A stretch of DNA of 49,313 nt from Desulfobulbus sp. (GTDB lineage Bacteria > Desulfobacterota > Desulfobulbia > Desulfobulbales > Desulfobulbaceae): contig WQZH01000017.1 in the NCBI GenBank assembly GCA_009780825.1, forward strand, positions 1 through 49,313, given 5' to 3'. Within the stretch, counting starts at the first letter, position 1, and every line of letters begins with the position of its first letter. Shown here one piece after another: positions 7,500-16,947 of this stretch. The position numbers were made by a program, and so were the translations under genes. The notes beneath the pieces were generated by a model. The model saw only the letters and a program-made list of their open reading frames with translations, made no database searches and was not told the DNA's origin.

Positions 7500-9323
7500 C
7501 TAATTCATTTCCAATGTCAACCTACGCGCCCAGCGCTCCACCAGGGCCTCGTCCTGGCCTGCGGGATGATGGCTCAAACCCAGATGCAGATATTCGTGCG
7601 CCAGCGTCACCTGGTCTTCCGCGCCTTTGAACTCGCGCAGATGAATACGGCCCCGGTCCTGTTCCGAAAAGGGCGAGCCGGAGGCGAGCCGGCAGACCTG
7701 CGGCAGCTCTTCCGGTGGCTCAAATCCGGGCAATTCGGCATACAGGCGCGGTTTCCAGCGGGATACCGCCCTGGCGAGCCACTGTTCCGCCTCCGGCATG
7801 GCCTCGCAGGGAATGCCCACCGGGTCGTACATCGCGCGCAGGACAAATCGCGGATAGGCTTTTTTCAACATCGCGTCCCAAGGAATTTTTGCCCGCCCCA
7901 TGGCGACGGCCTCTGTCCAGGCCAGGCGGTCTTCCCCGGATTGATCAAAATGATACTGGGCAAAGCCATCCAGCACCAAACCGGTGGTAAAGGCCGCCGC
8001 GCCACGCGCCGCGTCGCTCGGTGGACTGGGCGAGACGCGCTGCCTGCGGGAGGAGTCATCAATGACCAGGCAATTGCCCTGACTCGTCGCGGAATGGATA
8101 AGATAGCTGCGGATCACCACCGCCAGGGCGCGGGCGGCTTCGGTTTCGCGGCCGTCGGCCTCGCGGTCGATGACCCGGGCCACATACTCATCAAGCCCCA
8201 GACGCGCCGTCAGCTTCGGCACCCCGTTGGCGGTCATCAGACTGATCTCCCCCTCGGAAAAAAAGGGCAAGGCCGCGCCCCGGCCAGCGAACACCGCGAC
8301 AAAGCGCCCGGTCAACGGACCGTCCGCGACCTGTTCTCCCCCTGGCTTTTCCACCCGCAAAAGCGGATAGCGGGCAAACAGGTGAACCAGCACGCAGCCA
8401 GGCGCGCCGAGGTTCGCTCTCTGTTCCGGCCGGCTCTGCGCCAAGGCCCGCGCCAGGGTCTGGCCATAACGCGCCATCACCTCCTGGCCGGAGGCAAAAC
8501 CGGCAAACCATACCGGCCTGCCATCGACCAGCCAGCCCGCGCCGCCGCCATACTTTTTGTCTGTATCGCCCGGCGGGTGCCAGGAAAAGGTTTTCACCCG
8601 CAACTGGCCGCCCAGGTGCCGCGCCACTCCGGCAGCGCTTTCCGGCTCCCGGTTGCCATCGACTACCCGCGCCAACAGCACATTCGCCGCCTGCTCGCGG
8701 GCGCGGGGCGGGATGGCGGTCAACGCCCGGATGATGCTTTCAGGGGCAACCAGCGTATCGGGGCGCATCATCGTCACATCCAGCAGCCAAGGTGGAGGAT
8801 GAGGCTGGCGCTGCCAGAATCTCCGCCAATTCTCCGGGATCAGTTGCGCCGCCGGATTGTCGGTTGCATCGCCTGCATTGCGCAAGCGTTCCGGCGCGAA
8901 AAAAAGACCGCAGGAACGCACCAGTGCCGCCTCCATGCCGATGGCACCGCCCGGTGGGCAGCAGTAGGCGTTTTCTTCGCGGCGCAGTGCCACAGCAATG
9001 TCCGTCTGTTCCGCCGCGCACACATAATCCGGGACCTTGATTTGGTTCTCGCTGAGCCAGGTAAAGACAAAAAGCTTCCACAGGCTGCCGAGCGGCGTTT
9101 GTGCGGGCGGCTGGGCGCTGGCAGAGATGTCGCGCTGCTCATCGTCAAACAGCCGCCAGTGCAGAGCGCCGTTTTGCCCGTCGCGCCAGAGCACCGACAA
9201 GGCAGGAGGTTCACCGGCCTGGACGATTCCGGCAAGCAGCAGGGCAAAACCGGCGACCAAGCAGAGGCGAGAGACAACAAGCCGCCAGAAAAAACGCATG
9301 GCTGTCATTGTGCTGCCGGCCAT
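7500..9323 (-). CDS. DUF2300 (YfaQ-like) secreted protein with transpeptidase-, SpoIID- and HExxH-like motifs
   Basis: This 607-residue protein has an N-terminal signal or anchor (about 10-36). Three regions can be seen. Residues 76-280 resemble a penicillin-binding or class D fold: SLWK (S80, K83) as SxxK, SCG (137-139), and KTF (244-246) before GWLVDGRPVWFAGF where KTG-box enzymes have KTG...GW. Residues 375-455 resemble SpoIID: LGLDEYVARVIDREADG with E388, then ARALAVVIRSYLIH. Residues 570-585 hold AHEYLHLGLSHH, a zinc-peptidase-like HExxH. DUF2300 is the E. coli YfaQ family encoded beside YfaS. Enzymatic activity is inferred from motifs only. It follows the macroglobulin gene by 19 bases. 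Confidence 0.85.
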   Translation of the reverse strand: MAGSTMTAMRFFWRLVVSRLCLVAGFALLLAGIVQAGEPPALSVLWRDGQNGALHWRLFDDEQRDISASAQPPAQTPLGSLWKLFVFTWLSENQIKVPDYVCAAEQTDIAVALRREENAYCCPPGGAIGMEAALVRSCGLFFAPERLRNAGDATDNPAAQLIPENWRRFWQRQPHPPPWLLDVTMMRPDTLVAPESIIRALTAIPPRAREQAANVLLARVVDGNREPESAAGVARHLGGQLRVKTFSWHPPGDTDKKYGGGAGWLVDGRPVWFAGFASGQEVMARYGQTLARALAQSRPEQRANLGAPGCVLVHLFARYPLLRVEKPGGEQVADGPLTGRFVAVFAGRGAALPFFSEGEISLMTANGVPKLTARLGLDEYVARVIDREADGRETEAARALAVVIRSYLIHSATSQGNCLVIDDSSRRQRVSPSPPSDAARGAAAFTTGLVLDGFAQYHFDQSGEDRLAWTEAVAMGRAKIPWDAMLKKAYPRFVLRAMYDPVGIPCEAMPEAEQWLARAVSRWKPRLYAELPGFEPPEELPQVCRLASGSPFSEQDRGRIHLREFKGAEDQVTLAHEYLHLGLSHHPAGQDEALVERWARRLTLEMN

Positions 9324-9342
9324 GGCTTTTGCCCCTTTTCGC

Positions 9343-12300
9343 CTACTCGACGTTCCAGTATTCCGCCTTGCCGCCGTTGGTATAGGTCTTGGCGTCGGGC
9401 TGATACATGCGGTAATAGCGGGCAGGCGGCACGAGAAAATGTCCGCGTTCGCTGACCCGCAGCAGGTGGCGCAGCGTCACCTCCCTGTTATTAAGCGCAT
9501 CGATTGGCACGCCGTACACTCCCCGTCTCTCCTGGGCGCGGCTGCGGCTCAGCAACTCCACGTTTTTGCCGTCTTCGCCAAGGGCGATGCTGACGCCCCA
9601 GGTGCCGGTTTCAATGACGGCCCCCGGCGGCAGCGGCACTTCCGCCAAACCGTAGCGCGATGGCGGTGCCCCGGGCAGCGCGGCCAGGTTGATTTCATCC
9701 AGATAGAGCGCCCGCGTCGAGAGCGCCTCTCCTGGCTGCACCGGCACGGCAGTGAAGGTCGACCGGCCGCCCTCTTCTTTTTCCTGCACATCAAGGCGGT
9801 ACAGTGTCCGGGTCATGGTGACGGGCAGGGAGCTTTCAGCGTTTTCCGTGGCAACAAAGTGCAGCGAAGCCGTGACCGGCACAACTGCGTCGCGCAGGCG
9901 TACACTCGTGGGCAACGGCTGACCATCGGGCCACCGCCATACCTTGGCCGCAGAGCCAGCAAATGAGGACTCCGCCGCAACCGGTTGCCAACCGTCCACC
10001 GGTTGCGCCTGGCTACGCTGAGCGCCGCTCAACCCACCCGTCACCCGCAACGCCTGCCGCGTCCAGACCAGGGTCAAAGCCCGGTCGAGCGTCGGGGTGG
10101 CAGCGCTCGCCTCCGCGAGAATGCCGGGGGCAGCGGAATCCGGCAGGCGACCGGCCAAAAGAAGCAGGGCCTTGGCCGAAGCCAGATTGCTGGTCGCCAA
10201 AAGCGCCGCCGCCGCGTCCACTTTGGCCTTGAAATCCGCTCCCACATGCACACCCGCTTTTTGGGCGGTCACGGCGGTGATGAGTCGGGCGTACGCCAAT
10301 CCCAACGGGCTGTCAGGTACGGCGAGGAGGACGCTGTCACGGGGACTTACCATCATGTCGGCCTTGTTGTCGGCAACGTTTGCGGATGCGCTTGCGATCA
10401 CGCCTTCCACCTGGGTCCGCACCGGCAAACCAATCTGCCCGGCGAACCAGAGGGCCAGGGCGCGATGCAAAAAAGACGTATCCTTGGATTCCCGGTACAC
10501 GTCAAGCAGGTGTTCCCAGTGCTGCGCCGGGATTTCCAAACCCAGCGCCGCCGACGCCAGCCGGTCGGCATAGTAGGCGTATGCGGTCATCAGGAGATCG
10601 CCTCTGGTGCCATCGCCCCACCAGCCAAAGACCGCCTTCGGTCCGGCCATGGCGATCAGGCGCAGCCGCTCGCTGCCGAGCACTTGCCATGACCGCCCGC
10701 TTTCGCCCTTCGGGGCTTTATCCGGGGCGAGAAGCGGCGCGGCAATGGCCAAGGGAATCAGACGACTGGCGGTCTGCTCGACGCAACCCCAGGGGTATGC
10801 GACCAGTGAATCGGCAATCCTGAAAAAATGCTCCTGGCCGCCGGTAAACAACTGCAACCGCAGGTCGCCGGCGTCAGCGGGCAAATTGAGCGCCGCTTCG
10901 CCGTGGTCGAGCTTGACCAGTTCTTCCCGTTCGCCTCGCCAGAGCGGGGAAATCGTCGTCAGCGTCGTATCGAGGGCATCGACCACCGTGTCATCTTCCC
11001 GCACCTCCAGCCGCGCCTGCCGTGCGCCGGCAAAGGGCGGCAGGGTGCAAGGCAGATAGGTCACGCCGTGCGGCAGCGTCACCTCTTGCCGCAATTTTTG
11101 GTCGGCCAGCCAGAGCACGACTTCCACCTGGCGCGCGGCATCGCTGTTGTTGAACAGTGCCAGCGAGGCGACGGGAGCATCGCCTTCGCGCATCCAGACA
11201 GGCGATGTCCATTTACTGTAAATGGGTTTGTCGGAACGGATGAACCCCGTCTTCTGCCCATAGGCCAGATCGTTTTGCTCGTTGGGCGGCGCCAGGCTCA
11301 CGGCGCGGACGGTAATCCGCCAACGCGACAGGGCGTCCGGCATTTTGAAGGAAAAGCTGGCCCGTCCTTGCTCATCGGTCATCAGGGTCGGCAGCCAGGC
11401 GGCGGTATCGGTGTCGTCGCGGCGGGCGCGTTCCAGCACCTTGACGCCGCGTTCGTTGTACTGATGCCTGCCCGGCGGTTTGCGGCCGGCATAACGGCTG
11501 TAGTCCATGGCCTCATCGTAGGTGATGAAGTTCATGCTGGCGCCGGTGCGGACGTTGTTGCGGCGGATATGCTGGAAAAATTCGCCGATATCGGGAGCTA
11601 TTTCCGCTTGCAGGGCATAGATCATCTCATCCACCACCGCGACGGTGAGCATGGCCTTCGCCGGTTGTCCCTGGTAGGTGGCGTCGATGTTCACCGTTAC
11701 CGTATCGCCGGGACGCACCACCTGGACAGAGGGGGAAATGTTCAGATCTATCCGCGGCGTCTCGACCACTATGCCGGCATTCTGGAAAACGTATTCGCCG
11801 TTTTTCACATAGACCGCCGATAAGGTGGTGTTCGGGGCATACGCCTTGGCGATCGGCAGCCGCAACTTCCATTGATTCGGCGCCAAACGTTCGGCGTTGA
11901 CCCAGCCGGCAGCATCTTCTCCCGCCTGGGAAAGCAGCGCGCTCTGTTCCACCTTGTCGCGCTCCATGGTGAGCAGCGCCTCGTCAACCGGTTCGGAAAA
12001 ACTGACCAGCACCTCGGCCGTTTCCCCGGCCTGATAGCGTTCTTTGTTCGTCACCATTTCGATGACGCCAGGGATGACCGCCAGACCGTCACCGCTGGCC
12101 CAATGGGCGGCGGCAGCCACGATGTTGCCGTCCGCGTCGCGCAAGGTCAGCGAATACGAACCGGCTTGATCAAGGGCAAACGACCAGTCGCGGGCCGTCT
12201 GATCAAAGGGCCCCGTGGTCTTCTTCTGGTTTTCCAGCCGGATGATTTCCCAACTCGCGGGCGGCGACGCGCCATCCTGTTCCGCCTCCAGGCGCAGGTG

Positions 12301-14007
12301 GACGGTTTCACCGGGCTTCGAGAATTTACGGTCGCTGATGAGCCGCCAGGCGGCTTTGGCGCGTTCCACCAAAAGCTCGCTGGACTTGCGGACACGGTAG
12401 GCCGCGCCGTCGGTTGCCAAAAGCGTGAGAATCAGCCGCGACGGTTCGGTAACCGGCGGCAGCAAAAAGTGCGCCTCACCCCGCTCGTCCGTGGTCAGGT
12501 TCGCGGTGGTGAGTTCAACGGGAAAGAGGCCGCTATAGCGTAATTCTCCTGCGGTCATGGTGAGCTTCTGCGCCCGCAGCGTCAGGTCCACATCCGCCGA
12601 CGGCACCGGGTCGCCGCCCGGATAGGCGAGGCGGATCGTGCCGCCCACTGCCTCGCCGGTTTTGAACGCCGGTTTATCGGGCGTTACCGTGATCTCGAAA
12701 TGCGGCTTGACATATTCGGTCACCCGGAAGGCGGCGGTGTAGAGATCGCCCTCATAGCGCAGGCGCATCTCGTAGCCGCCGGCCATGGCATTGTCCGGCA
12801 GGCGGAAGACCGAGGCAGCGCCCGTGTCGGCGACAAGCGCCATCTGGTCGTGCCATATCTGGCTTCCCTGCGGATCGTAAATGTTCACCTCGACATTGCC
12901 GGGACGGACCGGGGCCGAGCGCGTTGCCGACAGATAGGTTCTGGCAAAGCACTTGAAAGAGACGAAGTCGCCGGGACGGTACAGGGGACGGTCAGTGAAG
13001 GTGTAGAGCTTGGTGGCGTAGATCTCGCTGTCATAATAAAAATTCTCCGAGACAAAAACGCCGCCGCCGGCGTCCTCGCCAAGGATATAGGTGCGTTCAG
13101 GACTGGTATGGGCCAGGGTCAGCAACCCTTGGTCATTGGTGGCGCCGGAGGCCAGGATACCCTGGCCGTCGGTCCATTGCAGCTTGGCGCCCGCTACTGG
13201 CCGGCCGCTGGCGCGATTTGCCGTCCATGTCACCAATTCGCCCGACGACAGTTTGGTAACGGCCACGGTATCCGACACAAAGACGAGGGTCACGGCGCGG
13301 TGCGCCCCTAAAATCGCTTCCGCCAGGTAGAGTCCGGGCAACAGCTTGCCCACTGGAATATAAAAATTGCCCTCGTTCTTCGGCATGAAATCACTGCTGG
13401 AACCTTGCAGCTTGGCATCCGGTACCGGAATATTTTCCGCGCCTTGCAGAGGATAGCGGAATTCGCGCACCATGACGAAACCGGGGAGCGGCGCGAACTG
13501 CGTCACCGGGCGGTAGTCCGGCTGAGCGAAGCGGGTTTTGAGCGATGGGGTGCCGGCTGTCACCGACGTCCGGATTTTTCCCTCAAAAATATCCCGCCAG
13601 GCCAGCCGCGAGGTGTTCCAGGAATTGGCCCACAGGTACGAAAGGGTGTTGGCCATGCTTTCCGGCTGCGGATTGGCGCTGGTCTCGATCCGATGCAGGT
13701 TTTTCTGCCGCCGCAGAAAATCGAGCGGCTCCTGAATCCGGTACAGCCTGACATCGACGCCGCCGTACTCCGAAGACGCCAGCTTCGACGGCAGCTCCAG
13801 CCGCAAAAGGGCCTCCTCGTCCGGGCCGAATTGCTTATCGGTCAGCACAAAAAAAGGCGAACCGGCGCCCGGCGTATACCAGGGAACCGCCTGGAGCGAA
13901 GAGGTGGAGCACAGCAGCGTCATGAAAAAAAGGACGAGCGGGAAAAAGCCGATGCGATTCATAATGACAAAAAGAAAGTGAGAATTTATGGGCGCATGCC
14001 CGATCAT
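9343..14007 (-). CDS. Bacterial alpha-2-macroglobulin, YfaS/MagD type
   Basis: At 1554 residues this matches the E. coli YfaS length. It has a signal peptide (best from Met16, ending SSLQA, start 13962; ATG 14007 overlaps the upstream stop as ATGA). The MG beta-sandwich domains show YATKLYTFTDRPLYRPGD and GGYEMRLRYEGDLYTAAFRV. A macroglobulin-2 block contains DALSRWRITVRA. The thioester motif CVEQ is at residues 1075-1078 within YPWGCVEQTASRL, and an alpha-helical toroid follows. The family acts as a broad protease trap in the periplasm, and the thioester can bind attacking proteases covalently. It is the fourth gene from the left in a six-gene operon equivalent to P. aeruginosa magABCDEF and E. 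coli yfaATSQP. Confidence 0.95.
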   Translation of the reverse strand: MIGHAPINSHFLFVIMNRIGFFPLVLFFMTLLCSTSSLQAVPWYTPGAGSPFFVLTDKQFGPDEEALLRLELPSKLASSEYGGVDVRLYRIQEPLDFLRRQKNLHRIETSANPQPESMANTLSYLWANSWNTSRLAWRDIFEGKIRTSVTAGTPSLKTRFAQPDYRPVTQFAPLPGFVMVREFRYPLQGAENIPVPDAKLQGSSSDFMPKNEGNFYIPVGKLLPGLYLAEAILGAHRAVTLVFVSDTVAVTKLSSGELVTWTANRASGRPVAGAKLQWTDGQGILASGATNDQGLLTLAHTSPERTYILGEDAGGGVFVSENFYYDSEIYATKLYTFTDRPLYRPGDFVSFKCFARTYLSATRSAPVRPGNVEVNIYDPQGSQIWHDQMALVADTGAASVFRLPDNAMAGGYEMRLRYEGDLYTAAFRVTEYVKPHFEITVTPDKPAFKTGEAVGGTIRLAYPGGDPVPSADVDLTLRAQKLTMTAGELRYSGLFPVELTTANLTTDERGEAHFLLPPVTEPSRLILTLLATDGAAYRVRKSSELLVERAKAAWRLISDRKFSKPGETVHLRLEAEQDGASPPASWEIIRLENQKKTTGPFDQTARDWSFALDQAGSYSLTLRDADGNIVAAAAHWASGDGLAVIPGVIEMVTNKERYQAGETAEVLVSFSEPVDEALLTMERDKVEQSALLSQAGEDAAGWVNAERLAPNQWKLRLPIAKAYAPNTTLSAVYVKNGEYVFQNAGIVVETPRIDLNISPSVQVVRPGDTVTVNIDATYQGQPAKAMLTVAVVDEMIYALQAEIAPDIGEFFQHIRRNNVRTGASMNFITYDEAMDYSRYAGRKPPGRHQYNERGVKVLERARRDDTDTAAWLPTLMTDEQGRASFSFKMPDALSRWRITVRAVSLAPPNEQNDLAYGQKTGFIRSDKPIYSKWTSPVWMREGDAPVASLALFNNSDAARQVEVVLWLADQKLRQEVTLPHGVTYLPCTLPPFAGARQARLEVREDDTVVDALDTTLTTISPLWRGEREELVKLDHGEAALNLPADAGDLRLQLFTGGQEHFFRIADSLVAYPWGCVEQTASRLIPLAIAAPLLAPDKAPKGESGRSWQVLGSERLRLIAMAGPKAVFGWWGDGTRGDLLMTAYAYYADRLASAALGLEIPAQHWEHLLDVYRESKDTSFLHRALALWFAGQIGLPVRTQVEGVIASASANVADNKADMMVSPRDSVLLAVPDSPLGLAYARLITAVTAQKAGVHVGADFKAKVDAAAALLATSNLASAKALLLLAGRLPDSAAPGILAEASAATPTLDRALTLVWTRQALRVTGGLSGAQRSQAQPVDGWQPVAAESSFAGSAAKVWRWPDGQPLPTSVRLRDAVVPVTASLHFVATENAESSLPVTMTRTLYRLDVQEKEEGGRSTFTAVPVQPGEALSTRALYLDEINLAALPGAPPSRYGLAEVPLPPGAVIETGTWGVSIALGEDGKNVELLSRSRAQERRGVYGVPIDALNNREVTLRHLLRVSERGHFLVPPARYYRMYQPDAKTYTNGGKAEYWNVE

Positions 14008-14726
14008 CGCAAAAAGGTCAAAGAAAACACGCCGATAAAATTCGGGTTATCTTCTTCCGGGCGCCAGCGGGTATCCGGCCAGCGGCGCAGCTCGGTCAAC
14101 GGGACGGCACGCAGGCCGTTGTCTTCCGGGCTGGGCTCGGCGCCATTATGGTAGACCACCCGCCTGCCTGTCCACAGCATCAGGTGCTGGGCCGTGCCCT
14201 GATCGAAGAAAAACATGTCGGCGACCCGAGCCAACCGCGGGTCACGGCCAATGGGGATGCTGTTTTCCTGGATCAAACCAATGGCGTTGACAAAGGCCCC
14301 TTCCGAGCCATCCGGGCGCCGCCAGTGATGGCGCAATTTCAGCCGCGTTTTTTCCGGGGCCAGGTCAGGCGGCACAGGCCCGTGGATGCCCATGGCCTGA
14401 CGCCAGCGGGCATCGTGGGTCGAAAGCGCCTCGGCCACCGCGAAACGCACCAGCCCGGCGCAATCCCGTTGCTGCCACTTCGGTGTCGGCCCGTATGTGA
14501 CCTGAGCTTCGGCAATCCGCACGATCCATGCCCGCAGGGCGCGGCTTTCCTCAGCATTGAAACGAACAATATCGCTCTGCGGGGCTGGGGTTGTGACCGG
14601 CAACGCCAAGGCGAACGCGGGCACAGCCAACGAGAAAAGCGCCGTACTCAGGCCCGCGAGCAGGCAGCGGCGGTCAAGCCGCACCTCGTCCGGCACAACG
14701 GGATTATGCCCATCCGGCGCGTTCAT
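14004..14726 (-). CDS. DUF1175 (YfaT-like) protein, NlpC/P60-like motifs
   Basis: This 240-residue protein begins with a Tat-like signal (LDRRCLLAGLSTALF..., residues 17-42, with a twin Arg and a hydrophobic core). The mature part has WQQRDCAGLVRFAVAEA (Cys89) and DQGTAQHLMLWTGRRVVYHNG (His181, His193), the order of catalytic Cys and His seen in NlpC/P60-type papain-like peptidases. DUF1175 is E. coli YfaT. Peptidoglycan endopeptidase activity is inference. Its ATG overlaps the upstream DUF2138 stop (ATGA at 14723-14726) and its stop overlaps the macroglobulin start, so translation of the three is probably coupled. Confidence 0.88.
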   Translation of the reverse strand: MNAPDGHNPVVPDEVRLDRRCLLAGLSTALFSLAVPAFALALPVTTPAPQSDIVRFNAEESRALRAWIVRIAEAQVTYGPTPKWQQRDCAGLVRFAVAEALSTHDARWRQAMGIHGPVPPDLAPEKTRLKLRHHWRRPDGSEGAFVNAIGLIQENSIPIGRDPRLARVADMFFFDQGTAQHLMLWTGRRVVYHNGAEPSPEDNGLRAVPLTELRRWPDTRWRPEEDNPNFIGVFSLTFLR

Positions 14727-16507
14727 GGCCGGATGGCTTCACCCGCGGCTTCGGCTTCGGCGGCACTCGTATTCGTGGCGTTCGCGGCCTCTGCCTTCCC
14801 GACACTGGCCCAACGCAGCGGATACCACCGCCAGGCAGCAGCGGAGAAATCAAAGAATTTTTTTCCGGCGCGGAAGCTCACCGCCTGTGGGGGGTAACGG
14901 GTCAGGGCCTGAAGACGCGGCGTGAACAGGAATTCAGCGACATCGCGGAAATTATCCGCCCCATCTTTCGGCGCCGCCTCAAGAATTTCTCCGCGTATGA
15001 GTTCGGCCAATATGCCGGGATTGATCAAGGCGATCACCTGACCGCCATCCGGAATCGACATATCATCGGCCAGTGCCGGGAAGTTCTTCGCAGCCACTCC
15101 CAGCACCTTGTTCACCAAGGCCGCGTCGGGAGAAAAGAGCGCGACATCCCTTGCCTCCTCCTGCCCCGCTGTGAATGACCAGACAGCCACCGCTGGATGC
15201 AGAAAACGTTTGCCGGATTGCGCTGCTTCCGCGCCCTCTGTGCTGGCGCCGTAGGCCGAAGGGACACTTCCCCGCCACATGCCGCCGTCTGATCCGGAGG
15301 TGGATTCGTCCGGCTTGACCACTTTGGTGGCTGCCCGCGACAGTTGTAGCAGCTCTTCTTTTTCCTCGGCGGAAAACGGTTCCTGGGCGGCGGCGGCAAA
15401 GAGCGGCGTATACAGACGGCTGCCGCCATACCAGCAAACCGCCGCCGGGCCGAATTTTGCCAGCAAATCGCCGATGCGCCGGGCATCGGTGGCGTTGCTT
15501 TGCCCGCGCCACTGGGCCGCCACATCGGAGAGCGCCGCCCAATCCACCGGCAGCACGGCGCAGAAGGCCGCGCCGTGAGGCAAGGCGCGCCACAACGGGG
15601 TATATTGCGCCGTGGCCGCTTCGGCATTCAGCAACACATCGCTTTGCCGGTTACCCTCGGCATCAAAAAACAGATGGAAACCGCCCAGATCCGGCATGAA
15701 ATTCTCATAGCCAAAGGCCAGGGTCTTCGCGGCGACGACAATTTCGTGCCCTTTTTCCGGCAGACCACCCAACAGATTGAAGGATTGAGCAAAGGCCGAA
15801 GGTTGGCCGGATGTTTCAGCCAGCATCGCTTTGACGATATTGGCGATCTCTTGCTGCCGCCCGCTGAGGCCGCCCGCCTCCACCTGGGCCTCGGGCAAGA
15901 GACCGTCGGAAACCACCACCACCCGGTCGCCCCGGGTAAACAGGGTAAGGTGCTGATTGCCGTAGGAAAGCTCCAGGATGGAGGCATCCATTCCTGGCCA
16001 TTGCCCCGCCGACGTCACCTGCGTATGGAGCGGCAAGAGCAGGGTGATGGTCCGCGCCAGGGTATTCTGGGTCATCGCCACCGCGAAATGCCGCAGCCGC
16101 CCGCGTCCGTCGTTCCATAGGGCGGCTTCGGCGGGCGCGTCGAGCGCCATTTCGAGGAGCCGCTCCGGCAACTGCAGCTTGTTTTCATAGGCAATGCGCC
16201 GCAGGGTGCCGCTGAGGGCCAGCTTGCCGTCGTGATGCTCGTAGTAGTTGACGAGATCTTCAGTGAAGACATCCTTCGCCACCGGCACGCGCAAAAGATC
16301 GCGAGGTAATTTCGCCAGCGATGACGAACGGATCAGAGCGTCAGGATGCCTCAGGTCGACGAGGTCGGTTTTGCCGACCACTACTGCCCGCCGTGCCTTC
16401 AGCCTGGCGCTGGATGCGGAAAAATGACGATGATAAAGCGCTGCGCAGGCTGCCGCCGCCAAACACAGGACCACAAGTAGTACAATCTTTTTTCTGGAAG
16501 GAGGCAT
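14723..16507 (-). CDS. DUF2138 (YfaA-like) membrane-anchored protein
   Basis: This 594-residue protein has one N-terminal membrane segment (about residues 7-24, IVLLVVLCLAAAACAALY) and a large domain outside the membrane. Features of DUF2138 (E. coli YfaA) include TDLVDLRHPDALIRSSSLAKL, LPRDLLRVPVAKDVFTEDLV near residues 65-87 and the repeated LPVDWAALSDVAAQW segment in the middle. The domain recalls DUF3352-like proteins but has no catalytic motif. It is the first gene of the macroglobulin operon and probably anchors or organises the complex. Its ATG lies downstream of a sigma70-like promoter with an internal inverted repeat. Confidence 0.85.
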   Translation of the reverse strand: MPPSRKKIVLLVVLCLAAAACAALYHRHFSASSARLKARRAVVVGKTDLVDLRHPDALIRSSSLAKLPRDLLRVPVAKDVFTEDLVNYYEHHDGKLALSGTLRRIAYENKLQLPERLLEMALDAPAEAALWNDGRGRLRHFAVAMTQNTLARTITLLLPLHTQVTSAGQWPGMDASILELSYGNQHLTLFTRGDRVVVVSDGLLPEAQVEAGGLSGRQQEIANIVKAMLAETSGQPSAFAQSFNLLGGLPEKGHEIVVAAKTLAFGYENFMPDLGGFHLFFDAEGNRQSDVLLNAEAATAQYTPLWRALPHGAAFCAVLPVDWAALSDVAAQWRGQSNATDARRIGDLLAKFGPAAVCWYGGSRLYTPLFAAAAQEPFSAEEKEELLQLSRAATKVVKPDESTSGSDGGMWRGSVPSAYGASTEGAEAAQSGKRFLHPAVAVWSFTAGQEEARDVALFSPDAALVNKVLGVAAKNFPALADDMSIPDGGQVIALINPGILAELIRGEILEAAPKDGADNFRDVAEFLFTPRLQALTRYPPQAVSFRAGKKFFDFSAAAWRWYPLRWASVGKAEAANATNTSAAEAEAAGEAIRP

Positions 16508-16568
16508 GGTCAGGCAAGGATGAAGGAAGGAGCGACGCCCCGTTGCAGGGCAAAATTATCTTGCGTTT

Positions 16569-16598
16569 TATAATCCGATTACCATCGGACTTCAGCAA
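16569..16598 (-). promoter_or_regulatory. Possible promoter/operator of the macroglobulin operon
   Basis: On the minus strand TTGCTG (16598-16593) and ATTATA (16574-16569) are 18 bases apart, about 60 bases before the DUF2138 ATG. The spacer holds an inverted repeat, TCCGAT and ATCGGA around 4 bases (16574-16589), a possible operator. No regulator gene is adjacent. Confidence 0.35.
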
Positions 16599-16599
16599 T

Positions 16600-16947
16600 T
16601 TTTTATAGAAGACCGACGGGTTATTCTGCCGACTATGCGCTCCGTCCCTCTCTATCCGCCGAGCAAAGCGCGCTTGCCCCAAAACACCCTCTGAGCGCAA
16701 CTTCCCGAATGGACGGATAAAATTCGAGATTGTCTCCCAAAAGGATATTGCCCACCTAAAACCGTGCCGTAAAAATTCTCTGGCGGGCTCTTATTTCTTT
16801 GGACATAGTGCATTTTCATGTTGATGAATTTGCACAATACGCCCTCTGCGGATCGCTCTGTTCCAGGATCAGTATCGATCCATCAAGTTCTCAATGAGCC
16901 GATCAATATATGCTTATCATTTTGTTTCGGCAGATATATAACTGGAC
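16600..16947. other. Intergenic region, no supported gene
   Basis: This AT-richer stretch separates the macroglobulin operon promoter from the BFD-like gene. Short open frames have no recognisable motif. I see no RNA gene or repeat. Confidence 0.5.

Noticed and set aside
7566..9455. 629-codon plus-strand open frame
   Set aside because: It is antisense to DUF2300 and has no motif.
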